Shown: positions 15,765 through 25,163, counted from the stretch's first letter. The stretch: DNA of 64,000 nucleotides from Halovivax gelatinilyticus (GCF_024300625.1 NZ_CP101322.1:75992-139991), one strand, 5' to 3'. A program made the numbers and translations. The notes: generated by a model not told the origin, from the sequence alone.

Positions 15765-16043
15765 TCAGTCCGAAGTCGTCTCGGCCAGCCCGTAGTGGCC
15801 CGGTTCGTCGTCGCTTCTCGGCTCGGCGACGACCAGTTCGTCCGCGTTCACCATGATCCACGGAATCGCCCAATCGAGCAAGATGTCTTCGGTGTCCCGT
15901 TCGAGTTCCGCGTCGGGCTCGAGACCTTGTAACAACCGGGCGATCTCGTAAACCGTGTACATCGCATCCGAAGCGAGCAAATCTGCCGGTTCGTAGAAAT
16001 CGCACGGAAATATCTCTTCGAACTCCGATTTCGGTCGTGGCAT
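15765..16043 (-). CDS. conserved haloarchaeal protein (DUF5827-like)
   Basis: 92-aa acidic protein beginning MPRPKSEFEEIFPCDFYEP with YTVYEIARLLQGL in the middle, a pattern I associate with DUF5827. No enzymatic motif. ATG 16043 is preferred because the 19 upstream in-frame residues are glycine-rich and unlike the family. It is convergent with the MBL gene. Confidence 0.7.
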   Translation of the reverse strand: MPRPKSEFEEIFPCDFYEPADLLASDAMYTVYEIARLLQGLEPDAELERDTEDILLDWAIPWIMVNADELVVAEPRSDDEPGHYGLAETTSD

Positions 16044-16137
16044 ACGATTACCGTACGTACGACCGGGTCCTAAATCTCCCGGCACGTACCCGTTCGACAC
16101 TCCGCATCGTCGCTATGAAAAAACGTGAGTCGGATCG

Positions 16138-16740
16138 TTACTCGAAGTGGTCGACGCAGGTCTGGTACTCGTCGGCGACGTCGTCCCAGTCGACCACGTC
16201 GAAGAACCCGTCGATGAAGGAACCACGGTCCGGACCGTAGTCGTGGTAGTACGAGTGCTCCCAGACGTCGAGCGCGAGGATGGGATGTGCACCCCAAAGC
16301 GCGTGGAGGTCGTGCTTGTCGACCTTCAGATTGCGCAGTTGCTTGGCGACGGGATCGTAGACGAGCAGCGCCCATCCGCCCGCGGCGCCGGCGGCCGCCT
16401 TGAATTCGCCCTTCCAGGCGTCGTAGGAGCCAAAGTCCGCTTCGATACGGTCGGCCAGGTCACCCTCGGGTTCGCCGCCGCCGTTCGGCGACATGTTCTC
16501 CCAGAAGAGCGTGTGGAGATAGTGGCCACAGCCGTTGTGTGTAACACCCTCCATCGCCGACGGGGAGCTGGCGAAGTCGCCCGACTCGCGGTTTTCGGCG
16601 AGCGTTTCTTCGGCCGAGTTGAGCCCGTTGACGTAGCCCTGGTGGTGCGTATCGTGATGCCAGGTGACTACCTGTTCTGAGATCGCCGGTTCGAGCGCGT
16701 CGTAATCGTACGGTAGTGGTGGAAGTTCGTGATCAGTCAT
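16138..16740 (-). CDS. sod: superoxide dismutase (Mn/Fe family)
   Basis: 200-aa cytoplasmic enzyme converting superoxide to peroxide and oxygen. Metal ligands are visible in the N-terminal helices (WHHDTHHQGYVNGLN, HNGCGHYLHTLFWENM) and in the C-terminal domain (LALDVWEHSYYHDYGP). The MSPNGGGEP loop and length match haloarchaeal Mn-SOD. ATG 16740 (MTDHELPPLPYDYDALEP) gives the standard N-terminus; an ATG 9 nt upstream is less likely. A TATA-like TTTAAC lies near 16777-16782. Confidence 0.96.
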   Translation of the reverse strand: MTDHELPPLPYDYDALEPAISEQVVTWHHDTHHQGYVNGLNSAEETLAENRESGDFASSPSAMEGVTHNGCGHYLHTLFWENMSPNGGGEPEGDLADRIEADFGSYDAWKGEFKAAAGAAGGWALLVYDPVAKQLRNLKVDKHDLHALWGAHPILALDVWEHSYYHDYGPDRGSFIDGFFDVVDWDDVADEYQTCVDHFE

Positions 16741-16986
16741 TGTGGACACCCGCGTATGTGTTCGATTTCGCGACTGTTAAACGTTGAGGAGGGAAACGAT
16801 AACACGACCCACTGCGAGCGATCCTCGCCGGGGAGATCGCGTATCGAAACCTCCCTCCCACTGTCCCACCACGAACTACGTGTTAACGGTTTCTCACCGA
16901 ACAGAGAGGCAAATCGGAGACGTCGAATAGTCCCACTCTTGGAGAGTTGGATTGGGCGAAAAGAAACCGGTGTCGCGTAGACGACG

Positions 16987-17451
16987 TTACTCGTAGAGCC
17001 AGCCCGCGTCGTGCTGGTCGTACTCGGCGAGTTCGTCCTCGTCGAAGTGAATCGCGATCTCTCGTTCGTTCGCGCCCTCGTCTTCGTGGTCGGCGGCGTG
17101 GACGACGTTCCGACCGAGGTCGAGCGCGAAGTCGCCACGGATCGTCCCCGATTCGGCTTCGAGGGGGTCCGTCGCACCGATCATCTGACGGACCTGTCGG
17201 GTTGCGTCCTGGCCCTCCCAGACCATCGGGACGACGGGACCGGACGTGATAAAGTCGACGAGGTCGTCGTAGAACGGCTTGTCCTCGTGTTCGGCGTAGT
17301 GCTCTTCGGCCCGTTCGCGGGGCATGGTCTCCACCTTGATCCCGACGAGTTTCAGCCCGCGGCCTTCGAGTCGGGAAATAACGTCACCGACCAGCCCTCG
17401 GGCGAATGCGTCGGGCTTCACCATGACGAACGTCCGTTCGTGATCGCTCAC
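16987..17451 (-). CDS. ndk: nucleoside diphosphate kinase
   Basis: 154-aa enzyme that balances NTP pools by transferring the gamma phosphate through a His. It has [22 protein letters not shown] at the N-terminus, and [20 protein letters not shown] includes the active-site His. It overlaps the L24e gene stop by 4 nt (ATGA) and is the last gene of the L7Ae-S28e-L24e-ndk operon, a conserved haloarchaeal order. Confidence 0.97.
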   Translation of the reverse strand: MSDHERTFVMVKPDAFARGLVGDVISRLEGRGLKLVGIKVETMPRERAEEHYAEHEDKPFYDDLVDFITSGPVVPMVWEGQDATRQVRQMIGATDPLEAESGTIRGDFALDLGRNVVHAADHEDEGANEREIAIHFDEDELAEYDQHDAGWLYE

Positions 17452-17951
17452 GCCTGTTCACCCTCCTCGGATTCGCCCTCGTCGGTTGCGTCGACCTCGT
17501 CGGTCGGGACGTCCTCGTCGTCGGCCGTCACGTCGTCGGCGTCGGTCGCCGGCACCGCTTCGTCATCTTCGGAATCGTCCGACCCGTCCTCCTCCGATTC
17601 GTCGCGAACTTCGTCTTCGGGTTCCGACTCGGCTTCGGCCTGATCGCTCGTTGCGGGTTCGTCGTCAGCTTCGACATCGCTCTCTTCGACCTGGTCGTCG
17701 TCGACGTCGGCACCCGCCTGCTCGTCGGTCGCGTCCGACTTCTCGGCTGGCGTTTCGTCCTGTGCCGGCGCTTTGCCGCGACGACCCTCCTCGGTCCACT
17801 CCAGATCGCGAGGTTCGCGTCCGAGCAGGTAGTTTTTCTCGGCTTTCGAGTTGACGAAGTGGAGCACCGTTCCATCGTTTCGGACGTACATGATGCCCGT
17901 TCCGGGTTCGATCTCTTCGCCTGTGTAGTCACACGTTCGTTTCTCGACCAT
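17448..17951 (-). CDS. rpl24e: ribosomal protein L24e with long acidic tail
   Basis: 167 aa, though the L24e core is only about the first 60 residues: [18 protein letters not shown], then [19 protein letters not shown]. The zinc ribbon of other L24e proteins has four Cys. Here only C7 remains, and the other positions are T10, V33 and A37, so zinc binding is lost. The remaining ~100 residues are an Asp/Glu-rich low-complexity tail, far longer than usual. ATG 17951 gives the family N-terminus and leaves 2 nt to the S28e stop. Confidence 0.93.
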   Translation of the reverse strand: MVEKRTCDYTGEEIEPGTGIMYVRNDGTVLHFVNSKAEKNYLLGREPRDLEWTEEGRRGKAPAQDETPAEKSDATDEQAGADVDDDQVEESDVEADDEPATSDQAEAESEPEDEVRDESEEDGSDDSEDDEAVPATDADDVTADDEDVPTDEVDATDEGESEEGEQA

Positions 17952-17953
17952 CG

Positions 17954-18178
17954 TTACTGTCCTCCGATCGAATCGGCCTCGCGAGCGGTCTCGCGCAGCT
18001 GGAGGATGTCCCCCACGCGGACCGGGCCGAGGCAGTTTCGGGTGATGATACGGCCCTGGTTTTCGCCCTCTTTGATCCGGCACTTGACCTGCATGGCTTC
18101 GCCGTGCATACCTGTCTTGCCGACAATCTCGATGACTTCCGCGGGCGTCGAGCCGCCCTCTCCTTCTTCAGCGCTCAT
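17954..18178 (-). CDS. rps28e: ribosomal protein S28e
   Basis: 74-aa small-subunit protein with the S28e OB-like core: [20 protein letters not shown], then [18 protein letters not shown] and a terminal LRETAREAD. It has the usual short acidic N-terminal halophile extension. It sits between L7Ae and L24e in one operon. Confidence 0.97.
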   Translation of the reverse strand: MSAEEGEGGSTPAEVIEIVGKTGMHGEAMQVKCRIKEGENQGRIITRNCLGPVRVGDILQLRETAREADSIGGQ

Positions 18179-18189
18179 CTATCACCACC

Positions 18190-18552
18190 TCACTGAAGGT
18201 CCTCGATCTTCCCGGCGATGTCGTCGACGTCGTCTTCGGCTTCGCCAGTGTCGACGATCGCGGCGGCGGCCGAGCCGACCTCGAGGCCGGCGGCGTGACC
18301 GACGTCGTCTTGCGTCGCGACGAAGACGACCGGAATCCCCTTCTCGTCTGCGAGTTCCGGAATGTGCATGACGATCTCCTCGGGGCTGACGTCTTCGGCG
18401 ACGAAAACGAGGTTCGCATTGCCGCGCTCGATCGCTTTGGTGGTTTCGTTCGTTCCTTTCTTTACGCGTCCTGTGTCTCGGGCGACCTCGAGGGCCTCTA
18501 GGGCGTCCTCTTGAAGATCGGCCGGGACGTCGATAGTGACGTAGACTGACAT
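18190..18552 (-). CDS. rpl7ae: ribosomal protein L7Ae (kink-turn binding)
   Basis: 120-aa protein of the 50S subunit. It also belongs to box C/D and H/ACA RNPs and to RNase P in archaea, and binds kink-turn RNA. Typical stretches are [32 protein letters not shown] and [20 protein letters not shown] 18552 gives the family start [13 protein letters not shown]. The structured leader directly upstream may be an L7Ae target. Confidence 0.97.
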   Translation of the reverse strand: MSVYVTIDVPADLQEDALEALEVARDTGRVKKGTNETTKAIERGNANLVFVAEDVSPEEIVMHIPELADEKGIPVVFVATQDDVGHAAGLEVGSAAAAIVDTGEAEDDVDDIAGKIEDLQ

Positions 18553-18720
18553 TGGTTGTTCACCTCTCCTACGCGCGGGCTCGCGCTCCCCTGCCGGTGG
18601 GGCGCTGGGTGCCCCGTACCGGATCGGGCTGTCGCCCGGCATCCGGCGGAGTTCCTGTGCGGCTAGGAGCATCATCAACCCCGCGTAGGGTGTACTCCTC
18701 AGTAGCGGTGCCCCCCATAA
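18553..18720 (-). ncRNA. structured leader / candidate H/ACA-like or kink-turn RNA upstream of rpl7ae
   Basis: A GC-rich ~165-nt stretch without a gene, read on the minus strand. It contains a strong hairpin CCGGAT-GC-CGGGC-GACA-GCCCG-ATCCGG. An earlier stem-loop has outer AGGAG/CTCCT and inner ACCC/GGGT stems separated by an internal loop with UGAUGA, the sheared-GA motif expected for a kink-turn. ACA trinucleotides occur downstream of each stem. Archaeal L7Ae is reported to bind kink-turns in its own mRNA leader, and haloarchaea have very few H/ACA guide RNAs. Which of the two this is cannot be decided by reading. Confidence 0.5.
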
Positions 18721-18867
18721 AAGCGTGTTCAAACAAAATTCGGAGTGACACGGTGGCGCACGTTCGATCGTTGGGTGAAACGGCGGCGGACGAGTGATAC
18801 CTAAGACGCCAACCCACCGTCGATACCGAACGGTGGAATTACCGTCGTCGGATCACTATGAGTGGCC

Positions 18868-21234
18868 ATGGACGTGCGTGCCCTCGCGACAGAGCTTCGC
18901 GCTGAGGCGCTGGCGACCGACGAGCGCCGACTCATCGTGCTCGCGGGGGATGATCGATCGGCGGCCTACGCGGCACTTGACGAGGCACTCGCTGCGCTCG
19001 ACGTCGGAATTTCGGAGACGACGCTCGTCGGCCCGGAAGATAGACTTCGCTGTCCGCACCTGACCCAATCGAGGGCGGATCAGCTGCTCGGGACGACCCG
19101 AACGGTCATCGTCGTGGACGGACACGAAGCGTTTCGGCCGAACGCCCTGGGCAGCGTCGTCGGAGCGGTCGACGGCGGTGGGCTAGTGGTGTTACTGACC
19201 CCGCCGCTCGAATCGTGGCCCGACCGGCGCGATAGCTTCGACGAAACGTTGACAGCGCCGCCGTTCGACGTCGAGGACGTCTCCGGACACGTTCGAACGC
19301 GGCTGGTCGAAACGCTCACGACGCACCCCGGTATCGCCGTCGTCGACGTCGATCGCGACCGGATCGAACGCGATGGATCGACGGATCCGCCACCGCGGCT
19401 GGATGGACTGTCGAGCGACGAATCGCGAATCGATCGTACTCCGAAGAGAACTGAATTCCCGATAGAGGCGTTCGATGCCTGTCGCACGGCGGATCAGGTG
19501 GACGCGGTCGCCGCGTTCGAGGGCTTCACCACCACTGATCGGGGACGGCAGGCCGTCGTCCTCGAAGCGGACCGCGGTCGCGGGAAGTCGAGCGCGGCCG
19601 GCCTGGCCGCCGGCTCGCTCGCCATCGCCGGACGCGACGTCGTCGTAACGGCTCCGTCGAAGGACAACGCCGTCGAAGTCTTCGCCAGAGCGGCCGAGAT
19701 ACTCACCGACCAAGACGCGACCGAATCCGTCGACGGCTCCGCGATCGGGCCCCAACAGTCGCGTTCGAACGGTGACGCGGAGGTCTCGCCCGAGAGCGAC
19801 CTCCGGAGTCGAACCGGCGGAGCGGTCCGGTTCGAACCGGTGACGGACGTCGACGACTGGATCGACGAACCGGACGTCGTCATCGTCGACGAGGCGGCCG
19901 CGCTGCCGGTGTCGATTCTCGACGCCACGCTCCGAACGGACCGCGTCGCGTACGCCACCACGGTTCACGGCTACGAAGGGGCGGGTCGCGGGTTTTCGGT
20001 TCGATTTCGAGAGCGGCTCGAACGGTCGGATCACGACCTGACGGACCTGACGCTCACGGAGCCGATCCGGTACGCGGCCGGCGATCCGATCGAAACCTGG
20101 GCGTTTCGCGTCCTCGCACTCGACGCGCGACCACCGGTGGAGCCGCTCGTCTCCGAGGCGTCGACGGAATCGGTCAACTACTGCCGACCGTCGTCTGCCG
20201 ATCTTGCCGCGGACGAACACCGGTTACGCGAGGCGTTCGGGCTCCTCGTGCTCGCACACTACCGAACGGAACCGACGGATCTCGCGCGGTTGCTGGACGC
20301 GCCGAACATCGTCGTCCGGACGCTCGAACACGACGGACACGTCGTTGCCGTCGCCCTGCTCGCCCGGGAGGGCGGATTAGACCGCAACACCCGAGAGAAG
20401 ATGTACGACGGCGACCGGATCCGCGGGAACATGATCCCTGACGTGTTGACGAGTCAGCTCAGAGACGAGGCCGCCGGCCGAACGATCGGCTACCGGATCG
20501 TGAGGATCGCGACCCATCACGCCGTTCGATCTCGGGGCCTCGGCTCCCGTCTCCTCGAGGAGATTGCCGCGGAGTTCGCATCGGCCGTCGACTGGCTCGG
20601 GTCGGGCTTTGGTGCGACGCCGGAACTGCTTCGGTTCTGGACGAAAAACGGCTATCGGACGACTCACACCTCCACCACGCGTAACGACCGCAGCGGCGAG
20701 TACTCGGCGATCGTCCTCTCACCGACCAGTGATGCAGGACGGTCGCTGGTCGACCGACACGCGAGATGGTTCGCGCGCAGAGTGCCGGCAGTCTTCTCCG
20801 ACGCCCTTGACGATCTCGACGCGGATACCGCCAGGGCGATTCTCGCTTCGGTTCCGGACGACGCCGCGCCCGCACTCACCGACCGACCGCACGACTGGCG
20901 GGTGATCGCTGGCGCCGCCTACGGCCCCGGCCTGTTCGACGTCGATCCCGGCCCGTTTCGGCCGCTTCTCGTCCGATACCTGATCGAACGGCCGGACTCG
21001 ATCGAGCGCTCCGAGCGCGAAGAACGGCTCTTCGTCCGCCGCGGGCTGCAAGCCGGTTCGTGGCCGGCCGTCGCGGACGAACTCGACTATCACTCTCCCG
21101 GCCAGTGTATGCGATCGTTCGGTGCGGCGCTCACTCCGCTCGTCACCCACTACGGGACGAATCCGGACCTCGTCGGAGACGAATCTGCGGAGACCGTTCG
21201 TTCGCTTCGCACTCGATTTTTAGGAAACGAGTAA
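18868..21234 (+). CDS. tmcA: tRNA(Met) cytidine acetyltransferase TmcA
   Basis: 788-aa enzyme of the TmcA/NAT10 family, which makes N4-acetylcytidine in RNA using ATP and acetyl-CoA. Domains in order: an N-terminal DUF1726-like region; a RecD-like helicase with Walker A EADRGRGKSSAAG and DEAA box (VIVDEAAALPVS); a GNAT acetyltransferase (RSRGLGSRLLEEIAAEF, GFGATPELLRFWTKNGY); and a C-terminal tRNA-binding part. ATG 18868 is the likely start; a GTG two codons upstream is possible. It is divergent from the L7Ae operon. Confidence 0.95.
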   Translation: MDVRALATELRAEALATDERRLIVLAGDDRSAAYAALDEALAALDVGISETTLVGPEDRLRCPHLTQSRADQLLGTTRTVIVVDGHEAFRPNALGSVVGAVDGGGLVVLLTPPLESWPDRRDSFDETLTAPPFDVEDVSGHVRTRLVETLTTHPGIAVVDVDRDRIERDGSTDPPPRLDGLSSDESRIDRTPKRTEFPIEAFDACRTADQVDAVAAFEGFTTTDRGRQAVVLEADRGRGKSSAAGLAAGSLAIAGRDVVVTAPSKDNAVEVFARAAEILTDQDATESVDGSAIGPQQSRSNGDAEVSPESDLRSRTGGAVRFEPVTDVDDWIDEPDVVIVDEAAALPVSILDATLRTDRVAYATTVHGYEGAGRGFSVRFRERLERSDHDLTDLTLTEPIRYAAGDPIETWAFRVLALDARPPVEPLVSEASTESVNYCRPSSADLAADEHRLREAFGLLVLAHYRTEPTDLARLLDAPNIVVRTLEHDGHVVAVALLAREGGLDRNTREKMYDGDRIRGNMIPDVLTSQLRDEAAGRTIGYRIVRIATHHAVRSRGLGSRLLEEIAAEFASAVDWLGSGFGATPELLRFWTKNGYRTTHTSTTRNDRSGEYSAIVLSPTSDAGRSLVDRHARWFARRVPAVFSDALDDLDADTARAILASVPDDAAPALTDRPHDWRVIAGAAYGPGLFDVDPGPFRPLLVRYLIERPDSIERSEREERLFVRRGLQAGSWPAVADELDYHSPGQCMRSFGAALTPLVTHYGTNPDLVGDESAETVRSLRTRFLGNE

Positions 21235-21250
21235 CCCGTTCTGTGCGATC

Positions 21251-22009
21251 CTACGTGAGCAGCCGTCTGACGATCGGTTCCGGGAGCACCTCGAACAGCC
21301 AGGCGACCAGTCGCCACCGGCGGGTGACGAAGACGTGCGATCGTCGCTTCTCGATCGCGGTAGCGATCTGGGCAGCAGCCGTCTCCGGCGAACTCATCCA
21401 GAACAGGGTCTCGCCCATCGCCATCTCGGTGTCGACGAACCCGGGTTCGACCGTCGTGATCGTCACGTTCGTCGGCCGCGTCTCCTGTCGCGTGCGCAAC
21501 CCCTCGAGGTATCGCGAGACGTACGCCTTCGAGGCGTTGTACGTCGGTGCACCGGGATTACCGAAGCGCGCCGCTACGGAGGAAATTCCGACGAGATGGC
21601 CGTCGTACCGGCGGTTCGACCCGTCGGTCGGCGCTTCGGCGCGGGTTTCGAAGTAGGCCATCGCCGCCGACGCGATCGCCGTAAAGCCGCGGACGTTCAC
21701 CGCGACCGTCTCGCTCGCCGGTTCCCATTCCAGGGATCGATTTAGTTCGCCAACGCCAGCGCTGACGACGACGAGGTCGACCCGCCCCATTCGTTCGGCC
21801 AGGGCGAAGAAGGTCTCCCGGGCCGAGTCGGTTTCGGTCACGTCCATCGTGGCCACGTGCGCCGTCGTCGGGATTTCGGAGGCGATCTCGTTCAGACGGT
21901 CGGTCCGCCGGGCCGCCAATCCGACGTCGTATCCCCGCTCGGCGAGCGTTCGAACGAGCGCTTCGCCGATCCCCGATGACGCCCCGACGACGATCGCACC
22001 GCGAGTCAT
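21251..22009 (-). CDS. short-chain dehydrogenase/reductase
   Basis: 252-aa NAD(P)-dependent oxidoreductase. It has the Rossmann motif GASSGIGEAL near the N-terminus, AARR after strand 2 (suggesting NADP preference), VVSAGVGELN in place of NNAG, catalytic Ser in GISSVAA, and YNASK with Tyr and Lys. A hydrophobic C-terminal part (RLVAWLFEVLPEP) may touch the membrane. ATG 22009 is chosen because the upstream in-frame extension crosses the promoter region. Substrate unknown. Confidence 0.9.
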   Translation of the reverse strand: MTRGAIVVGASSGIGEALVRTLAERGYDVGLAARRTDRLNEIASEIPTTAHVATMDVTETDSARETFFALAERMGRVDLVVVSAGVGELNRSLEWEPASETVAVNVRGFTAIASAAMAYFETRAEAPTDGSNRRYDGHLVGISSVAARFGNPGAPTYNASKAYVSRYLEGLRTRQETRPTNVTITTVEPGFVDTEMAMGETLFWMSSPETAAAQIATAIEKRRSHVFVTRRWRLVAWLFEVLPEPIVRRLLT

Positions 22010-22120
22010 GGATTGCGATTGGACGACCAGCGACAAAATTGGTTCGACGCGGCGGTCGACCGGTGACGGGAGACACGCACCAACGGAAATACTGACGACG
22101 GTGGGGGCGTAGATGAAGCT

Positions 22121-22285
22121 ATGGACTGCAGCGAAGGCGATTGCGATCGGCCGGCCGTCGTCGAACTCCACATTCCGTGGGACGACAACCGGTTCGTCTG
22201 TGCCGCCCACGGCCGCGTTCTCGGCCGCCAGGACGGCGTCGTCGCGGATCCGAAACCGGACGCGGGAGAAGACTTACTCGGGTGA
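22121..22285 (+). CDS. 54-aa putative zinc-binding microprotein
   Basis: A short frame starts MDCSEGDCDRPAVVELHIP and ends GEDLLG. The spacing C3-x4-C8 ... C27-x2-H30 (FVCAAHGR) suits one zinc ion. The composition is acidic and halophile-like, and the gene fills the space between the divergent SDR promoter and the gltX stop, 4 nt away. A G-rich GGTGGGGG sequence about 15-20 nt upstream may serve as a weak ribosome site. Function unknown; a real gene is likely but not certain. Confidence 0.6.
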   Translation: MDCSEGDCDRPAVVELHIPWDDNRFVCAAHGRVLGRQDGVVADPKPDAGEDLLG

Positions 22286-22289
22286 GCGA

Positions 22290-24005
22290 TCAGGGGTGGG
22301 TGAAGTACGTCACCGTCTCGTCGGCCTCGTGGGCGTCGATTCTGGCGAATCCGACCCGGACGAACTGAACGACCTCGTCGGTCGGGAGCGACCCGACGCC
22401 GGGTTCCGCGTGCCCCGTGACGTCGCCCTCCGGCGTCCGCATCGTCACCGGCGCGTTCTCCTCGGCTGGCACCCAGTGAACGACGTCGACGTCGTCCTCC
22501 CGGACCACCTCGATGTCCGCTCCCGTGTACTGTAACGTATCACGCGTGTACTGGAAACAGCCCAGCCCTTTGAGCCAGACGCGTTCCTGTCGATCCGGGA
22601 CGTCCGCCGGTTCGAGTCTGACGGCGTCGCCGACCGGGATCTCGCGGACGCCCCGGTCGTGGTCCGGGTGTACCGGGGGAGTCGCCTCTCCGGGCGGGCT
22701 GCCGCCAAGGGGTAGTTCGGTCCCGTCGCGAACGAAAAAGCGCCGGTCACTCTCGTCGTCGATCAGTTCGCGGTTGTTCGCGTAGATCGTACTCATCGCG
22801 AGATCGACGTCGCTCGTCGACGTGCCGAGACCGATCATGGCTTCGGTGATCGCCTCTCCGCGGATTCCTCGCCGTCGGAGGCTGCCGATCGTCGGCGCGC
22901 GCGGATCGTCCCAGCCGTCCAGCTCGCCGTCGTCGATCAGTTCCTTGATCGAGGAGGTGCTCATCGGAACGTCGTACGCGTCGAGCTGGACGTGGCCCCA
23001 GTGGACCACCTCGGGGTACTCCCAGTCGAAGTAGTCGTAGACGAACCGCTGGCGCTTGGCCGAGTCCTGAAGGTCGATCCCGCGGATGATGTGTGTCACC
23101 CCGAGTAGGTGATCGTCGATTCCAGACTGGAAATCGAGCATCGGCCAGCATCGGTACTCGCTCGCTTCCTCCCGCGGGTGCGGCGTATCGACCATGCGGA
23201 AAGCGACCCAGTCTCGAAGCGCCGGGTTCTTGTGCTCGATATCGGTTCTGATCCGGAGGACGATCTCGCCGCTCTCGTAGGCTCCCTCGACCATCTCCTC
23301 GAACTCCTCGCTGACGGTTTCCGGGTCCTTCTCGCGGTGGGGGCACGCCTCGGCGCTGTTTTTCAGCTCGCTAAACTCTTCTCCCGGACAGGTACACGTG
23401 TAGGCCCCGCCGAGATCGATCAGCTCCCGAGCGTGGTCGTAGTACGTCTCGACGCGGTCGCTCGCCCGGAAGACGTCGTCCGGTTCGAATCCGAGATACT
23501 CGACGTCTTCGAGGATCGCATCGTAAGCGTCGAGGTCCGGTCGCTTGGTCTCCGGGTCGGTATCGTCGAACCGAACGCAGAACCAGCCGTCGTACCGATC
23601 CCGGTAGGTGCCGATGACAGCCGGCATGCGCGCGTGCCCGACGTGCCACGGCCCGTTGGGATTCGGCGCACACCGCATCCGAACCTCGTCGTAGTCGTCG
23701 GCGTTCGGCAGTTCCGGAAGGGTGTGTTCGTCGCCCTCGTCTTCGGCCTGGATCTCGGCCAGTTCCTCGGGGGCGAGTTCCTCGATTCTCGCCCGACGGT
23801 CGGCAGGATCGAGCCCGTTGACCTCGGACACAACCGGTCCGACGATTCCCGGAATCTCCCCGCCGTGCGGTCGAAACTCCGGGTTCTCTCCCATGAGCGG
23901 GCCCATGATCGCCCCGACGTCCGCCTCGCTATCGTGCTTGACCGCGTTCAAGAGCGCGTGCTTTTCGGCCTCACGCTCGACCCGGTCGCGTACCTCGTCG
24001 TCCAT
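22290..24005 (-). CDS. gltX: glutamate--tRNA ligase (archaeal type)
   Basis: 571-aa class I aminoacyl-tRNA synthetase that charges tRNA with glutamate. It has the HIGH-like motif in PNPNGPWHVGHARMP, followed by RFDDTDPETKRP and a KMSKS-like VPMSTSSIKELI. The long acidic N-terminal part and beta-barrel C-terminal anticodon domain are typical of archaeal GluRS. Archaea often use a non-discriminating GluRS or pair it with GatDE; this cannot be read here. Last gene of the rnj-idsA-gltX block. Confidence 0.95.
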   Translation of the reverse strand: MDDEVRDRVEREAEKHALLNAVKHDSEADVGAIMGPLMGENPEFRPHGGEIPGIVGPVVSEVNGLDPADRRARIEELAPEELAEIQAEDEGDEHTLPELPNADDYDEVRMRCAPNPNGPWHVGHARMPAVIGTYRDRYDGWFCVRFDDTDPETKRPDLDAYDAILEDVEYLGFEPDDVFRASDRVETYYDHARELIDLGGAYTCTCPGEEFSELKNSAEACPHREKDPETVSEEFEEMVEGAYESGEIVLRIRTDIEHKNPALRDWVAFRMVDTPHPREEASEYRCWPMLDFQSGIDDHLLGVTHIIRGIDLQDSAKRQRFVYDYFDWEYPEVVHWGHVQLDAYDVPMSTSSIKELIDDGELDGWDDPRAPTIGSLRRRGIRGEAITEAMIGLGTSTSDVDLAMSTIYANNRELIDDESDRRFFVRDGTELPLGGSPPGEATPPVHPDHDRGVREIPVGDAVRLEPADVPDRQERVWLKGLGCFQYTRDTLQYTGADIEVVREDDVDVVHWVPAEENAPVTMRTPEGDVTGHAEPGVGSLPTDEVVQFVRVGFARIDAHEADETVTYFTHP

Positions 24006-24109
24006 CGGGTGGACGTTCTCGGGCGCCGGTCAAAACATCCGCGGATCCGATCGGCACCGACGAGACGACCTCGGTCGACCCGAACGCGAGCGATAGATCA
24101 GAACAGCCC

Positions 24110-25162
24110 TCAGTAGCCCCGTTCGACGAGGTAGTACGCCAGCTCGCGGAGGAGCGAGCGAGCCTCGTTATCGGGGAGGACGTCGAGCCGTTCGGTTCCC
24201 TGAGAGACGAGGTCACGGGCTGTCTGCCGGGCGTACTCGATACTCCCGACCGCTTCCAGTTCGGCCACCGCGGCGTCGATCTCCGCTTCCGTCACCGCGT
24301 CGACGTCGTCGGTGTCGACGAGCGAGTCGACGTCGACGCCCTGTTCGCGGGCGTGGACCGTTATCAGCGTCTGCTTGTTCTCGACGAGATCGCTGCCTCG
24401 CTGTTTGCCGAGCGTCTCGCTCGGGACCGTCAAATCGAGAACGTCGTCGTGGATCTGAAAGCCACGACCGATGTCGAGCCCGTAGCCGTAGAGGGCGTCG
24501 ATCGTCTCGTCGTCGGCACCGAGTAGTACGGCGGGAAGCGCGGCCGAAGCCGCGTAAAGAACCGCCGTCTTCTGCTCTACCATCTCCAGGTACTCTGCGG
24601 TCGTGACCGCGTCGCGCTCTTCGAACTGGACGTCGAGCGATTGTCCCTCACAGATCTGCGTGCAGGTGTTCGCGAGGACGTCGAGGGCGCGAACCGTCCG
24701 GTCGGTCGTCGCGCCCGTCTCGAGCATGATCTCGAACGCCTTCGAGTAGAGCGTATCGCCTGCCAGGATCGCCGTTTCGAGATCGTACTCCCGGTGAACG
24801 GCCGGTACGCCCCGTCGGAGGTCGTCGTCGTCCATGATGTCGTCGTGGATCAGCGTGAACGACTGAATCACCTCGACGCTGACGCCCGCCGCGAGGACGT
24901 CGACCGGCCCGCTTCCATCCGGCGCGGGAAACGTACGGTAGGGCTGTGAGAGCGGATCGACGTCGGCGAGCGCCTCTGCGACGACCAGCAGAACCGACGG
25001 GCGAAGGCGTTTTCCACCGGCGTCGAGCAGGTATCGCGACGCCTCGTAGAGCCGTTCCGGTTTGCGAATCGGCAGTTCGTCCGGAATCGCCTCGTTCACC
25101 AGTTCGCGTCGCTCGCGAACCGCTTCGAGCACCGTCTCTTCGCGTGCCTCTTGGGTCGTCAT
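24110..25162 (-). CDS. idsA: geranylgeranyl / polyprenyl diphosphate synthase
   Basis: 350-aa trans-prenyltransferase supplying C20 or C25 chains for archaeal lipids. The first Asp-rich motif is IHDDIMDDDDLRRG, and the second FQIHDDVLDL. GGKRLRP near the N-terminus binds IPP. It begins 1 nt before the RNase J stop and precedes gltX, so it is part of a transcription unit joining isoprenoid and RNA functions. Chain length depends on residues before the first motif and is not settled here. Confidence 0.95.
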   Translation of the reverse strand: MTTQEAREETVLEAVRERRELVNEAIPDELPIRKPERLYEASRYLLDAGGKRLRPSVLLVVAEALADVDPLSQPYRTFPAPDGSGPVDVLAAGVSVEVIQSFTLIHDDIMDDDDLRRGVPAVHREYDLETAILAGDTLYSKAFEIMLETGATTDRTVRALDVLANTCTQICEGQSLDVQFEERDAVTTAEYLEMVEQKTAVLYAASAALPAVLLGADDETIDALYGYGLDIGRGFQIHDDVLDLTVPSETLGKQRGSDLVENKQTLITVHAREQGVDVDSLVDTDDVDAVTEAEIDAAVAELEAVGSIEYARQTARDLVSQGTERLDVLPDNEARSLLRELAYYLVERGY

Positions 25163-25163
25163 C

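Noticed and set aside
17486-17854. Arg-rich plus-strand frame over the L24e acidic tail
   Set aside because: It is the complement of GAC/GAG repeats, giving Arg/Pro-rich nonsense.
22113-22535. Long plus-strand frame overlapping gltX
   Set aside because: It runs antisense through gltX. The real short frame starts at 22121 in another phase.
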